DNA from: JAQGMJ01 sp036271855
GTDB lineage: Bacteria > Pseudomonadota > Gammaproteobacteria > Burkholderiales > JAEUOS01
Assembly (NCBI GenBank): GCA_036271855.1
Contig: DATAZV010000370.1
Span: 1 to 33,023, forward strand
Length of the DNA stretch: 33,023 bases
Direction: 5' to 3'
The translations under genes were made by a program, and so were the position numbers. This document shows positions 23,831 to 31,808 of this stretch, piece by piece. How positions within the stretch are numbered: position 1 is the first letter of the stretch; every line of letters begins with the position of its first letter. The notes under the pieces are model-generated. The model was not told where the DNA came from, made no database searches, and saw nothing but the letters and a program-made list of their open reading frames with translations.

Positions 23831-26800
23831 CTCCGGCACCGGCCAAGGCCGCAGCGCCGGCCGCGCCGCCGGCGGATGCGCAAGCCTGGATGGCCACGGC
23901 CATTGCCGGGCTGCTGGCCGCGCTCGCCCTGCTGGGCGGTGCATGGCTGCGGGCGGCCGAGCCGGCCAACCCGATGCTCATCCTGTTTTGCGCGCTGCTG
24001 GCGATCGCGGGGGTGGCGGCCTGCGCCCACTGCGCGCTGCGGCACCAGGGCGCGCGCCTGCTGCGCCTGTCCGCCACCTGGCCCGGCGCCGGCCGCCTGT
24101 CGGCCGAACTGGTCGAGCTGCTTTACGAGCAATCGCCGCTGGCCCTGGTGCTGTGCCGCGAGGATGGCCGCCTGATCCGCGCCAACCAGGCCTTTCTCAA
24201 GCTCACCGGCCTGGCCGCCAATGAACTGTCCGGCCGCACCTACCAGATGCTGGTGCCCGCGGACGCTGCCGCGCTGGAGCAGGAAGCGCTCGAAGGCCTG
24301 CGCAGCCGCGCGTCGTTCGCGCCGCAGGAAACCGACCTGCTCAACCGCGACGGCATGCGCGTGCCGGTGCGGGTCTGGGGCGCCCGCGGTGCCGAGGCCG
24401 ACGGCGGCGTGCTGGTCTGGCGCGTGATCGAGGACATGACCGTGCGCCGCCAGATGGTGGAGGCACTCAAGCATAGCGAGTCCGAAGGGCGCATGCTTTC
24501 CGCGGTGGCCAGCCACACCCGCAACATGGTGATGATCTGCGACCGCAACGGTCGCATCGAATGGGTCAACCAGGCGTTCGAAGACGTCAGCGGCTACCTG
24601 CGGCGCGAAGTGCTCGGCCTGCATCCGGGCAGCCTGCTGCAAGGACCCGGCACCGACCCCGCCGCGGTGGCGCACATGAGCGCCGGCATCGCCGCTCGCG
24701 AGAGTTTCACCGGCGAAGTGCTCAACTACGCGAAGGACGGCCGCGCCTACTGGGTCGCGCTGGAATGCGCACCGGTATTCGACCACATGGGCGAACTCGA
24801 ACGCTACGTCGCGATCGAGCGTGACATCACCGAGACACGGGCGATGCACGAGGCCCTGGCGCAAAGCGAGCAGCGCTTCCGCGACCTGTCGGAATTATCC
24901 TCCGACTTTTTCTGGGAACAGGACACCGATTTTCGTTTCATCCAGCTCACCGAAATCGACGGCAGCGGCCTCCCCGCGCAGGCGCGCCTGGGCACCCGGC
25001 CGTGGGAAAACCCCATCAGCCTGCTCGAGCCGGCGCTCTGGGCCGACCACCGGAGAGTCCTCGAAGCGCATCAGCCGTTCAGCGATCTGGAGAATCCCGT
25101 CCTGTCCCCGGAAGGGCGGATCCTGTGGCGCTCGATCAGCGGCAAGCCGCTGTTCGCCGCCGACGGCGGCTTCATCGGCTATCGTGGCGTCGGACACGAC
25201 ATCACCGGGCGCAAGGAGACCGAGGAGTACATCCAGGAAAGCAAGCGCATGTACCGGCGCGTGGTCGAAGGCGTGCGCGACATCATTTTCCAGGCCGACG
25301 CCCAGGGAAACTTCGTCTTTCTCAATCGCGCCTTCAGCGACGCCACCGGCTTCGACGTCGAAGAGGCGATCGGCCTGCCGATCCACGACTACGTGCACCC
25401 ACAGGACCGCGAGGCGGCCGAGCGGATGATCGGCGGCGGCGCCGCAAAGGGCGACGAATACGTGGAAAGCGCCGCGCGCCTGCGCTGCAAGAACGGCGAC
25501 TATCGCTGGTTTGAGGCGCGGGTGCAGTCCTATACCGACGCCGACGGCGATTTCATTTCCGTCGGCACCCTGCACGACGTCAGCCGCGAGCGTGCCGCCC
25601 GCGAGGAGCGGCGCCTGGCCGAGACGGCCCTGCGCGAGGCGCAGGAGCGCTATCAGCGCGCGCTGGACGCCGCCAACGACGGTATGTGGGAACGCGACCT
25701 GCGCCGCGAAAGCGTGTTCTACTCCGCCCGCTTCAAGGAACTGCTCGGCTTCACCGATGCCGAATTCCCCAACGACACGCGCTACCTGCGCGCGCGCGTG
25801 CATCCGCAGGACTGGGCGGTGTTCAAAAGGGGCCTGGAAGAAATGCTGACGCTGCGCCAGCGCGGAGCGGTCGAGTGCCGCATCCGCTGCAAGGACGAAA
25901 GCTATCGCTGGTTCCGCCTGCGCGGCACGGTTTCCTGCGATGCCCAGGGCATGCCGATCCTCACCTCGGGCACGCTCACCGACATCCACCCGGCGAAACT
26001 GGCCGAAGAGGAACTGCGGCGCCACCGCGACAACCTCGCCGGACTGGTGGAGCAGCGCACCGCCAGCGCCGAGGCGGCGCGGGTGGAGGCGGTTGCCGCG
26101 CGCGAGGCGGCGGAGACGGCAAGCCGCTCGAAGAGCGAATTCCTGGCCAACATGTCGCACGAGTTGCGCACCCCGATGCATGCCATCCTGAGTTTCGCCA
26201 GCTTCGGGGTGGACAAGGCGGGCGAGGCCGAGCGCAACAGGCTGCTGCACTATTTCAGCAACATCCAGAAAAGCGGCAACCGCCTGCTGATCCTGCTCAA
26301 CGACCTGCTTGACTTGTCCAAGCTGGAAGCGGGCAAGATGGAAATGCAACTCAAGCCGGCCAACCCCGCCGACCTGCTGCGCGAAGCGATGGTCGAGGCC
26401 GAGGCGCTGGCCAAGCGCCACGAGATCAGGCTGGAACTGGAAACCCCGGATCAGGCCCTGACGGCCCAGCTCGACTGTGCGCGCCTGCTGCAGGTATTGA
26501 GCAACCTGCTGTCCAACGCCATCAAGTTCAGCCCGGTGGGCGGGCGCGTGCTGCTCAGCCTGACGCCGGGGCAATTGAACACAACCGATGGCGTTGCCGT
26601 TGCCGCGCTGCAAGTGCGCGTGCGGGACGAAGGCGTCGGCATCCCCGAAGCGGAACTGGAGGCGGTATTCGACAAATTCGTGCAGTCGTCGAAAACCAAG
26701 ACCGGCGCCGGCGGCACTGGCCTGGGCCTGGCGATCTGCCGCGAGATCGTGCAGTCGCACGGCGGCACCATCGAGGCGCGCAACAATCCGCCGCCGCTGC

Positions 26801-26859
26801 ACGGCGCCTGTTTCATCCTGCGCCTGCCGCTGGATCGCCGCCCGGTCGCGGCGGCCTGA
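23827..26859 (+). CDS. membrane multi-PAS sensor histidine kinase, tandem paralogue
   Basis: 1010 residues. The start overlaps the previous stop as ATGA, with GGGAGG 4 bases ahead. Two closely spaced membrane spans (about 21-43 and 50-68) leave no real periplasmic sensor, unlike its neighbour. Five PAS domains follow at about 95-210, 225-340, 355-470, 478-595 and 605-720; the second has the LQGPGTDP loop of LOV-like PAS domains but HPGSLLQG has no photoactive Cys. HisKA carries H778 (MSHELRTPMHAILSF), and the ATPase ends with GGTGLGLAICREIVQ and NNPPPLHGACFILRLP. From the last PAS on, it parallels the preceding kinase nearly residue for residue, pointing to duplication followed by exchange of the sensor half. 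There is no receiver in the chain. Confidence 0.93.
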   Translation: MTPAPAKAAAPAAPPADAQAWMATAIAGLLAALALLGGAWLRAAEPANPMLILFCALLAIAGVAACAHCALRHQGARLLRLSATWPGAGRLSAELVELLYEQSPLALVLCREDGRLIRANQAFLKLTGLAANELSGRTYQMLVPADAAALEQEALEGLRSRASFAPQETDLLNRDGMRVPVRVWGARGAEADGGVLVWRVIEDMTVRRQMVEALKHSESEGRMLSAVASHTRNMVMICDRNGRIEWVNQAFEDVSGYLRREVLGLHPGSLLQGPGTDPAAVAHMSAGIAARESFTGEVLNYAKDGRAYWVALECAPVFDHMGELERYVAIERDITETRAMHEALAQSEQRFRDLSELSSDFFWEQDTDFRFIQLTEIDGSGLPAQARLGTRPWENPISLLEPALWADHRRVLEAHQPFSDLENPVLSPEGRILWRSISGKPLFAADGGFIGYRGVGHDITGRKETEEYIQESKRMYRRVVEGVRDIIFQADAQGNFVFLNRAFSDATGFDVEEAIGLPIHDYVHPQDREAAERMIGGGAAKGDEYVESAARLRCKNGDYRWFEARVQSYTDADGDFISVGTLHDVSRERAAREERRLAETALREAQERYQRALDAANDGMWERDLRRESVFYSARFKELLGFTDAEFPNDTRYLRARVHPQDWAVFKRGLEEMLTLRQRGAVECRIRCKDESYRWFRLRGTVSCDAQGMPILTSGTLTDIHPAKLAEEELRRHRDNLAGLVEQRTASAEAARVEAVAAREAAETASRSKSEFLANMSHELRTPMHAILSFASFGVDKAGEAERNRLLHYFSNIQKSGNRLLILLNDLLDLSKLEAGKMEMQLKPANPADLLREAMVEAEALAKRHEIRLELETPDQALTAQLDCARLLQVLSNLLSNAIKFSPVGGRVLLSLTPGQLNTTDGVAVAALQVRVRDEGVGIPEAELEAVFDKFVQSSKTKTGAGGTGLGLAICREIVQSHGGTIEARNNPPPLHGACFILRLPLDRRPVAAA

Positions 26860-26910
26860 AGCGGAGCCCACCCCTTGCCGATCACTCAAGTTGCAACCGC
26901 GAAAGCCGTT

Positions 26911-27855
26911 ATGTCTGATGTGAAAATCGATCATTCCGTGCAAACCCCGGCCGACGACGAGGCCGCCGACGACGCGCGCGCGCGCATCCTGGTGGTCGAC
27001 GACGAGCCGATGAACCTGGAGATCATTGCCGAGCATCTCGAGGGGGATCGCTACGCCCTCGAGTTCGCCGGCGACGGCGCCGAAGCCTGGGAACTGCTCG
27101 ATCGCCAGCCCGGAAAATTCGACCTGGTCCTGCTCGACCGCATGATGCCGGTCATGAGCGGCATGGAATTGCTGCAGAAGCTGAAGGCCGACGGCCGCTT
27201 TCGCTACCTGCCGGTGGTGATGCAGACCGCGGCGGCTGCCAAGGAGCAGGTGGCCGAAGGCCTGCGCCAGGGCGCCTATTACTACCTGACCAAGCCGTTC
27301 GAGCGCGTAGTCCTGCTGGCGATCGTCGAGGCGGCGCTGGAGCAGACGCGCATCCGCAACAGCCTGCAAAAAGACCGGCTGGACTACTCGACGCTGAGCA
27401 GCGCCGAATTCACTTTCCGCACGCTGGAGGAAGCACGCCGCCTGGCGGGTTTCCTGGCGCGGCTGACCGCGCAGCCGGACCAGGCCGTGCTCGGCCTGTG
27501 CGAACTGATGATCAACGCCATCGAACACGGCAACCTCGAAATCAGCTATGCCGAGAAGTCCGCCTTCAACGAAGCCGGCAACTGGCGCGGCGAAGTGGAG
27601 CGGCGCCTGGGCCTGGCGCAGTTTGCAGGCCGCCAGGCCACCGCGAAATTCCGCCGCCTGCCCGGGCGCATGGAATTCGAAATCCGCGACGAAGGGCCGG
27701 GTTTCGACTGGCACCAGTACCTGGAGATGAGCCCCGAGCGTGCCTACGACAGCCACGGCCGCGGTATTGCAATGGCGCGTATCGTCAGCTTTTCCGAAGT
27801 CAACTACAGCGGTGCCGGCAACGTCGTCACTGCCGTCGTCACTACCGGTTCCTAG
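26911..27855 (+). CDS. REC plus RsbW-like ATPase response regulator
   Basis: 314 residues from the ATG at 26911; a TTG at 26875, with GGAG 8 bases ahead, would add 12 residues and is a real alternative. The receiver (about 25-145) has the DDEP acids, acceptor D76 (LLDRMMPVMSG) and YLTKPF. After a linker comes an ATPase of the anti-sigma/RsbW type, not the histidine-kinase type: N box LCELMINAIEHGNLE, RDEGPGFDW and HGRGIAMARIV. No HisKA dimer helix is present. Such proteins can act as phosphorylation-controlled anti-sigma or serine kinases toward a STAS partner. It is the last gene of the cyclase-kinase-kinase unit, so the two orphan kinases are its likely phosphodonors. Its stop lies 7 bases from the convergent regulator gene. 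Confidence 0.87.
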   Translation: MSDVKIDHSVQTPADDEAADDARARILVVDDEPMNLEIIAEHLEGDRYALEFAGDGAEAWELLDRQPGKFDLVLLDRMMPVMSGMELLQKLKADGRFRYLPVVMQTAAAAKEQVAEGLRQGAYYYLTKPFERVVLLAIVEAALEQTRIRNSLQKDRLDYSTLSSAEFTFRTLEEARRLAGFLARLTAQPDQAVLGLCELMINAIEHGNLEISYAEKSAFNEAGNWRGEVERRLGLAQFAGRQATAKFRRLPGRMEFEIRDEGPGFDWHQYLEMSPERAYDSHGRGIAMARIVSFSEVNYSGAGNVVTAVVTTGS

Positions 27856-27862
27856 GCGCGGC

Positions 27863-28495
27863 TCACTCCATCAGCCCATGCTTGAAGGCATAATGGGCGA
27901 TGTCGGCATTGTTGCGCAACTGCAACTTTTCCAGCACCCGCGCACGGTAGACGCTGACGGTCTTCGGGCTGAGCACCAGTTCCTCGGCGATCTGCGACAA
28001 CTGCTTGCCCGAGGCGATCAGCTTCAGGGTCTGGAACTCGCGATCCGACAATTGTTCGTGCGCCTCTCCCTCGGTGTCCGAGGTCAGGTGGGTGGCGAGC
28101 ATTTCGGCCACCGAGGGCGTGATGTATTTCTTGCCCTGCGACACCGCCAGGATCGCCTCGACCAGGCGCTCGGGCGCGCTGTCCTTGGTCAGGTAGCCGT
28201 GCGCGCCCGCCTTCAGGGCGCGGATCGCATACTGGTCCTCCGGGTACATCGAGAGAATCAGCACGCGCGTCTTGGCGTAGGTCTCCTTGACGATCTTCAG
28301 CACGTCGATGCCGTTTTTCCCCGGCATCGAGATATCCAGCAGCAGCACGTCGCATTCCTGCTCGCGCATCAGCTTCATCAGGGCGCCGTAGTCCTTGGCC
28401 TCGCCGCGGATCTCGATTTCGCGGCTTTCGGAGGCGATCTGCACCATGCCCTTGCGCACAATGGCATGGTCGTCGGCGATCAGTACGCGGATCAT
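27863..28495 (-). CDS. NarL/FixJ-type DNA-binding response regulator
   Basis: 210 residues. Receiver (about 1-122) with the DD pair at 8-9, acceptor D54 (LLLDISMPGKNG), a Ser in the switch position (LILSMYPED) and Lys in YLTKDS; C-terminal LuxR-type helix-turn-helix (about 149-205) with LSDREFQTLKLIASGK and LSPKTVSVYRARVLEKL. It should bind DNA when phosphorylated. The ATG at 28495 has GAGGAGA 6 bases ahead; the longer frame from 28561 adds 22 basic residues of no family. It lies 28 bases downstream of a HisKA_3 kinase gene, forming a standard pair. Targets are not shown by the sequence. Confidence 0.93.
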   Translation of the reverse strand: MIRVLIADDHAIVRKGMVQIASESREIEIRGEAKDYGALMKLMREQECDVLLLDISMPGKNGIDVLKIVKETYAKTRVLILSMYPEDQYAIRALKAGAHGYLTKDSAPERLVEAILAVSQGKKYITPSVAEMLATHLTSDTEGEAHEQLSDREFQTLKLIASGKQLSQIAEELVLSPKTVSVYRARVLEKLQLRNNADIAHYAFKHGLME

Positions 28496-28523
28496 GGTCG
28501 TCTCCTCGTTTTCCCGGCGGCGC

Positions 28524-30449
28524 TCAATGCGGCTTCGGCGCCGGCGCGGGAACGGCGGCACGCGGCCGGCGCCGCGGAATCGACAGCATCACGGTGGTGC
28601 CCTTGCCGGGCGCGCCGTTGATGTCGAGCCAGCCGCCCAGCGCCCGCACCCGCTCCATCATGCCGCGGATGCCGAAGGAAGCAGTCTTCGCCAGCGCGCC
28701 GTCGGCCAGGCCGACGCCGTTGTCGCGCACTTCCAGGGTGACGCTGGTGGGGGTGGCGAACAGTTCCGTTTCAACCCGCGTCGCGCGGGCGTACTTGGCG
28801 ACGTTGGTCAGCGACTCCTGAAACACGCGGAACAGCGCGGTCGACTGCTCGATGTCCAGCGCCAGATCCTCCGCGTTGGTCTCGAAGGCCACCTCCAGGT
28901 CCATGCGCGCGGCAAAGTCGCTGGCCTGCCATTCCAGCGCCGGGGCAATGCCGTAGTCGAGGATGCCGGGGCGCAGCGCCTGGATGATGCGGTTGGCCGT
29001 CTGTACCGCGCCGTCGACCAGTTCGCCCATGCTGGTGAGCTTGGCCATCACGTCGCCGTCCCCGGCAAAGCGCTTTTTCATCCACGCCAGGTCGGCCTTC
29101 ATGCCGGTCAGGGTGCTGCCGATTTCGTCGTGGATGTCGCGCGCCACCAGGCGGCGCTCCTGTTCCTTCACGCTTTCGGCGTGAGCGGTCAACTCGCGCA
29201 ACTCCTCGCGCGACTGCATCAGTTCCTGCTCGGCCTCCTTCTGCGCGGTGATGTCGGTGATGATGCCGTCGAGCAGCCAGTTGCCGCCGTTGGCCTCGCG
29301 CGCGGTTGCCGCCACCTGGATCCAGCGGGTGGCACCGCCGCGGCTGATGCGCCACTGGCCCTCCAGCGGCAGGCGATGGCGCAATGCCTGGGTGACGGCG
29401 TCGCGCAGGTCGGCGCGATCGGCCGGGTCGAGCAGTTCGACGAACAGGCCGGGGCGGGCCAGAAAGGCCTCCGGCGCGACGCCGAACAGGTTGACCGCGC
29501 CGGGGCTGACATAGGGCATCAGCAACTGCTCCTCGGCCGGCCGCGCCAGCATCTGGAACACCACGCCCGGCAGGTTGGCGGTGATGGCGGCGAAGCGGGT
29601 TTCGGTTTCGCGCTGCGCCAGTTCGGCGCTCTTTTGCTCGGTCAGATCGGCGACGAAAAACACCACGTCGGCGCTGCCCTGCAGGCGCGCCGCCGAAAAC
29701 GACAAATCGCAGGCGCTGCCGTCGGTGCGGTACCAGGTTTCCTCTACCCGCTCCACTGGCCCCTGCCTCACGGCCTTCAACAGGCGGTCGAGGATGCGCT
29801 GGTTGTCCGGCGCGGCGATCGGCGGCGGCGCCCCCAGGGCTTCCTCGCGGCGAATCCCGAAAATGCGCTCCGCGGCGGCGTTGAGCAGGGTGATGTTGCG
29901 CTCGCCGTCCAGTGCCATGATGCCCACGGGTGAGGCGCGCAGCAGGGCGCGCAGATAGTCCAGGCCGGAGCGCAGGTCCTCGGTGGCGGCGCGCCGCTCG
30001 TGCCGCGCGCGCGCCGCCGCCAGGGCATTTTCGATTGCCGGCACCAGACGCTTCATGCTGTGCTTGAGCAGGTAGTCGTCCGCGCCGGATTGCAGCGCGG
30101 CGACCGCGGCGTCCTCGCCGATGGCGCCGGAGGCGATGATGAAGGGGATGTCCGGATGCTGTTCGCGCAGCACCTGCAAGGCGGCCACCGAGGAAAAGCG
30201 CGGCAGGCTGTGGTCGGAGATCACCAGGTCCCACTTGTCGCCGATCAGGGCCTGGCGCATTCCCGGCTCGTCCTCGACCCGGGTGGCGGTGTGGGCGAAA
30301 TGCGCCATGCGCAATTCAAACAGCAGCAATTCGAAGTCGGCTTCCGAGTCTTCCACGCAGAGGATGCGTACCGGCGCGGTGCGGTCCGGGCCGGCGGTCC
30401 GGTTCAGCACCTCGAAGCGGTGGGTGATGCCCAGGTGTTCGTCTCTCAT
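28524..30449 (-). CDS. cytoplasmic REC-PAS-PAS-HisKA_3 histidine kinase
   Basis: 641 residues with no membrane span. An N-terminal receiver (about 28-145, acceptor D79 in ISDHSLPRFSS, Lys in DDYLLKHS) precedes two PAS domains (about 165-280 and 288-405). Then comes a NarX/UhpB-type HisKA_3 dimer domain with H440 in ARDIHDEIGSTLTGMKADL, and an ATPase with FQESLTNVAKYARAT, RDNGVGL and GIRGMMERV. A receiver at the front of a soluble kinase lets another kinase tune it. The start has AGGAG 5 bases ahead. The following NarL-type gene is the obvious cognate regulator. A Pro/Ala/Arg-rich tail (RRRPRAAVPAPAPKPH) closes the protein. Confidence 0.92.
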   Translation of the reverse strand: MRDEHLGITHRFEVLNRTAGPDRTAPVRILCVEDSEADFELLLFELRMAHFAHTATRVEDEPGMRQALIGDKWDLVISDHSLPRFSSVAALQVLREQHPDIPFIIASGAIGEDAAVAALQSGADDYLLKHSMKRLVPAIENALAAARARHERRAATEDLRSGLDYLRALLRASPVGIMALDGERNITLLNAAAERIFGIRREEALGAPPPIAAPDNQRILDRLLKAVRQGPVERVEETWYRTDGSACDLSFSAARLQGSADVVFFVADLTEQKSAELAQRETETRFAAITANLPGVVFQMLARPAEEQLLMPYVSPGAVNLFGVAPEAFLARPGLFVELLDPADRADLRDAVTQALRHRLPLEGQWRISRGGATRWIQVAATAREANGGNWLLDGIITDITAQKEAEQELMQSREELRELTAHAESVKEQERRLVARDIHDEIGSTLTGMKADLAWMKKRFAGDGDVMAKLTSMGELVDGAVQTANRIIQALRPGILDYGIAPALEWQASDFAARMDLEVAFETNAEDLALDIEQSTALFRVFQESLTNVAKYARATRVETELFATPTSVTLEVRDNGVGLADGALAKTASFGIRGMMERVRALGGWLDINGAPGKGTTVMLSIPRRRPRAAVPAPAPKPH

Positions 30450-30869
30450 GCCTGCTCCTGCCGGCGCAAGGGCGAAAAAGCGCGCCTTTCCGGCCTCTTT
30501 CCGATCGCCTGGCCGACGGCCGTTTCGGCCACAGTATTGCCGTCGCGTGCCGGCGCGCGCCGGGCGCGGCCGGGCAGGGGCGAAGTGAAAAGCGGGAATT
30601 TCATGCCATTTCTCAGCGGATGGATGCGTGCACGCCCAGGGAATAATCAGATAAGGAATTCATGCACGCAGCTTGCAAGTATACGAAATCGGGGCATGGA
30701 CGCAGACCGGGGGCACCTGGGCACCCGCAAGGGCGTGCACGCAAGCATACACCGTAAGAATCACGATTGAGCGTTTTCGCGAATCCTCAGCGGATCGGGC
30801 CTGAAGCCGTTTCGGGCTCTTTTCCCTGGGATCGCGGCGGCGTATCCGCAACCCCTGACCGGCTGATCC
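30450..30869. other. 420-base divergent intergenic region between the HisKA_3 kinase and cheR
   Basis: No gene is convincing here; short frames on both strands lack ribosome sites or recognisable sequence. The stretch 30590-30780 is clearly less G+C-rich than its surroundings, as expected for promoters. TATACT on the minus strand (30683-30678) is a good -10 shape but has no fitting -35. AGCCG-TTT-CG-GGCT followed by CTTTT near 30805-30825 could be a weak attenuator ahead of cheR. Two copies of GCGTGCACGC are annotated separately. No FliA-type match was found on either strand. Confidence 0.4.
30626..30742. repeat. two GCGTGCACGC palindromes in the kinase/cheR intergenic region
   Basis: The perfect 10-base palindrome GCGTGCACGC occurs at 30626-30635 and 30733-30742, 107 bases centre to centre. 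With two flanking bases the copies form a 12-base inverted pair (GCGTGCACGCCC and GGGCGTGCACGC). A related ATGCACGCAGC lies between them at 30662-30672. Paired palindromes flanking the AT-richer promoter zone are the usual form of a dimeric regulator's operators; the NarL-type protein encoded next door is one candidate, purely by position. Confidence 0.4.
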
Positions 30870-31784
30870 ATGGCGCTACTTCCGCAAAATCCGTTTTTCG
30901 CCCCTCCTCCAGGGGCGGCGCCGCTTGCCGTCCCGAACGAGTTCGACATGTCGACGCGCGACTTCGAACGCATCTGCCAGCTGATCCGGCGCCGCGCCGG
31001 CATCGCGCTCAACAGCAGCAAGCGCACCATGGTCTACAGCCGGCTGGCGCGGCGCCTGCGCGCCACCGGCAAGGGCAGCTTCGCCGAATATCTCGACTGG
31101 CTGGAGTCCGTCGGCGGTGCCGAGTGGCAGGACTTCATCAACGCACTCACGACCAACTTAACTTCCTTCTTTCGCGAGGCGCACCATTTTCCGGTGCTTG
31201 AAGATCACCTGCGCCGCCTGCGCGGGCGCGAGCGCCTCAACATCTGGTGCTGCGCCGCCTCGACCGGAGAGGAGCCCTACACGATCGCGATTTCGGCGAT
31301 GGAGGCATTTGCCTCGCTCGACCCGCCGGTGCGTATCATCGCCACCGACATCGACACCAACGTGCTGGAAACCGCGCGCGCCGGCGCCTATCGCGACGAC
31401 ACCGTGGCCAAGCTCGCTCCGGAAATCGTGCGCAAGTATTTCGTGCGCGGCAACGGCGCCAACGCCGGCTACGTGCGGGTGCGTCCCGAAGTGGCGGCGA
31501 TGGTGACGTTCCGCCCGCTCAACCTGCTCGATGGCCAATGGCCGCTGCGCACCGGCTTCGACGCCATCTTCTGCCGCAACGTGATGATCTATTTCGACAA
31601 GGACACGCAGTTCTCCATCCTGCGCCGCTTCGCGCCGCTGCTCAATCCGGGCGGCCTGCTGTTCGTTGGCCACTCGGAAAATTTCTCCCAGGCGCGCGAC
31701 CTGTTCCACCTGCTGGGCAAGACGGTCTACGAGGTCAATCCGGCGCTTGCCGCCAAACCGGCGCAGCGGCGCGGCGACGCCTGA
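30870..31784 (+). CDS. cheR: CheR, chemoreceptor glutamate methyltransferase
   Basis: 304 residues. CheR transfers methyl groups from S-adenosylmethionine to chemoreceptor glutamates. The N-terminal helical domain has STRDFERICQLIRRRAGIAL and TTNLTSFFREAHHF; the Rossmann domain has the SAM-binding block NIWCCAASTGEEPYTIA, ATDIDTNVLETAR and FDAIFCRNVMIYF. The first 26 residues are a Pro/Ala-rich extension; a Met at residue 27 is a possible later start, and neither has a strong ribosome site. cheB follows after 24 bases. cheD, often between the two in related clusters, is absent here. Confidence 0.96.
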   Translation: MALLPQNPFFAPPPGAAPLAVPNEFDMSTRDFERICQLIRRRAGIALNSSKRTMVYSRLARRLRATGKGSFAEYLDWLESVGGAEWQDFINALTTNLTSFFREAHHFPVLEDHLRRLRGRERLNIWCCAASTGEEPYTIAISAMEAFASLDPPVRIIATDIDTNVLETARAGAYRDDTVAKLAPEIVRKYFVRGNGANAGYVRVRPEVAAMVTFRPLNLLDGQWPLRTGFDAIFCRNVMIYFDKDTQFSILRRFAPLLNPGGLLFVGHSENFSQARDLFHLLGKTVYEVNPALAAKPAQRRGDA

Positions 31785-31808
31785 CGGCGCCGCGTCCAAG
31801 GAAGAGGC

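Noticed and set aside
21161..23944. 927-codon minus-strand frame opposite the first PAS kinase
   Set aside because: The composition is that of an antisense shadow (His/Arg/Ala/Gly-rich), and the plus strand encodes clear CHASE, PAS and kinase domains over the same span.
24895..27756. 953-codon minus-strand frame opposite the second PAS kinase and REC-ATPase
   Set aside because: No domain motifs, and it crosses two real genes on the other strand. It reflects absence of stops in high-GC DNA.
27874..27898. Hairpin GCCCATGC...GCAT-AAT-GGGC near the convergent stop codons
   Set aside because: It lies inside the NarL-type regulator coding sequence and has no T-run, so a terminator call is not supported.
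30660..30851. 63-codon minus-strand frame in the kinase/cheR gap
   Set aside because: No ribosome site, no recognisable sequence, and it spans the AT-richer promoter-like zone and one of the GCGTGCACGC palindromes.
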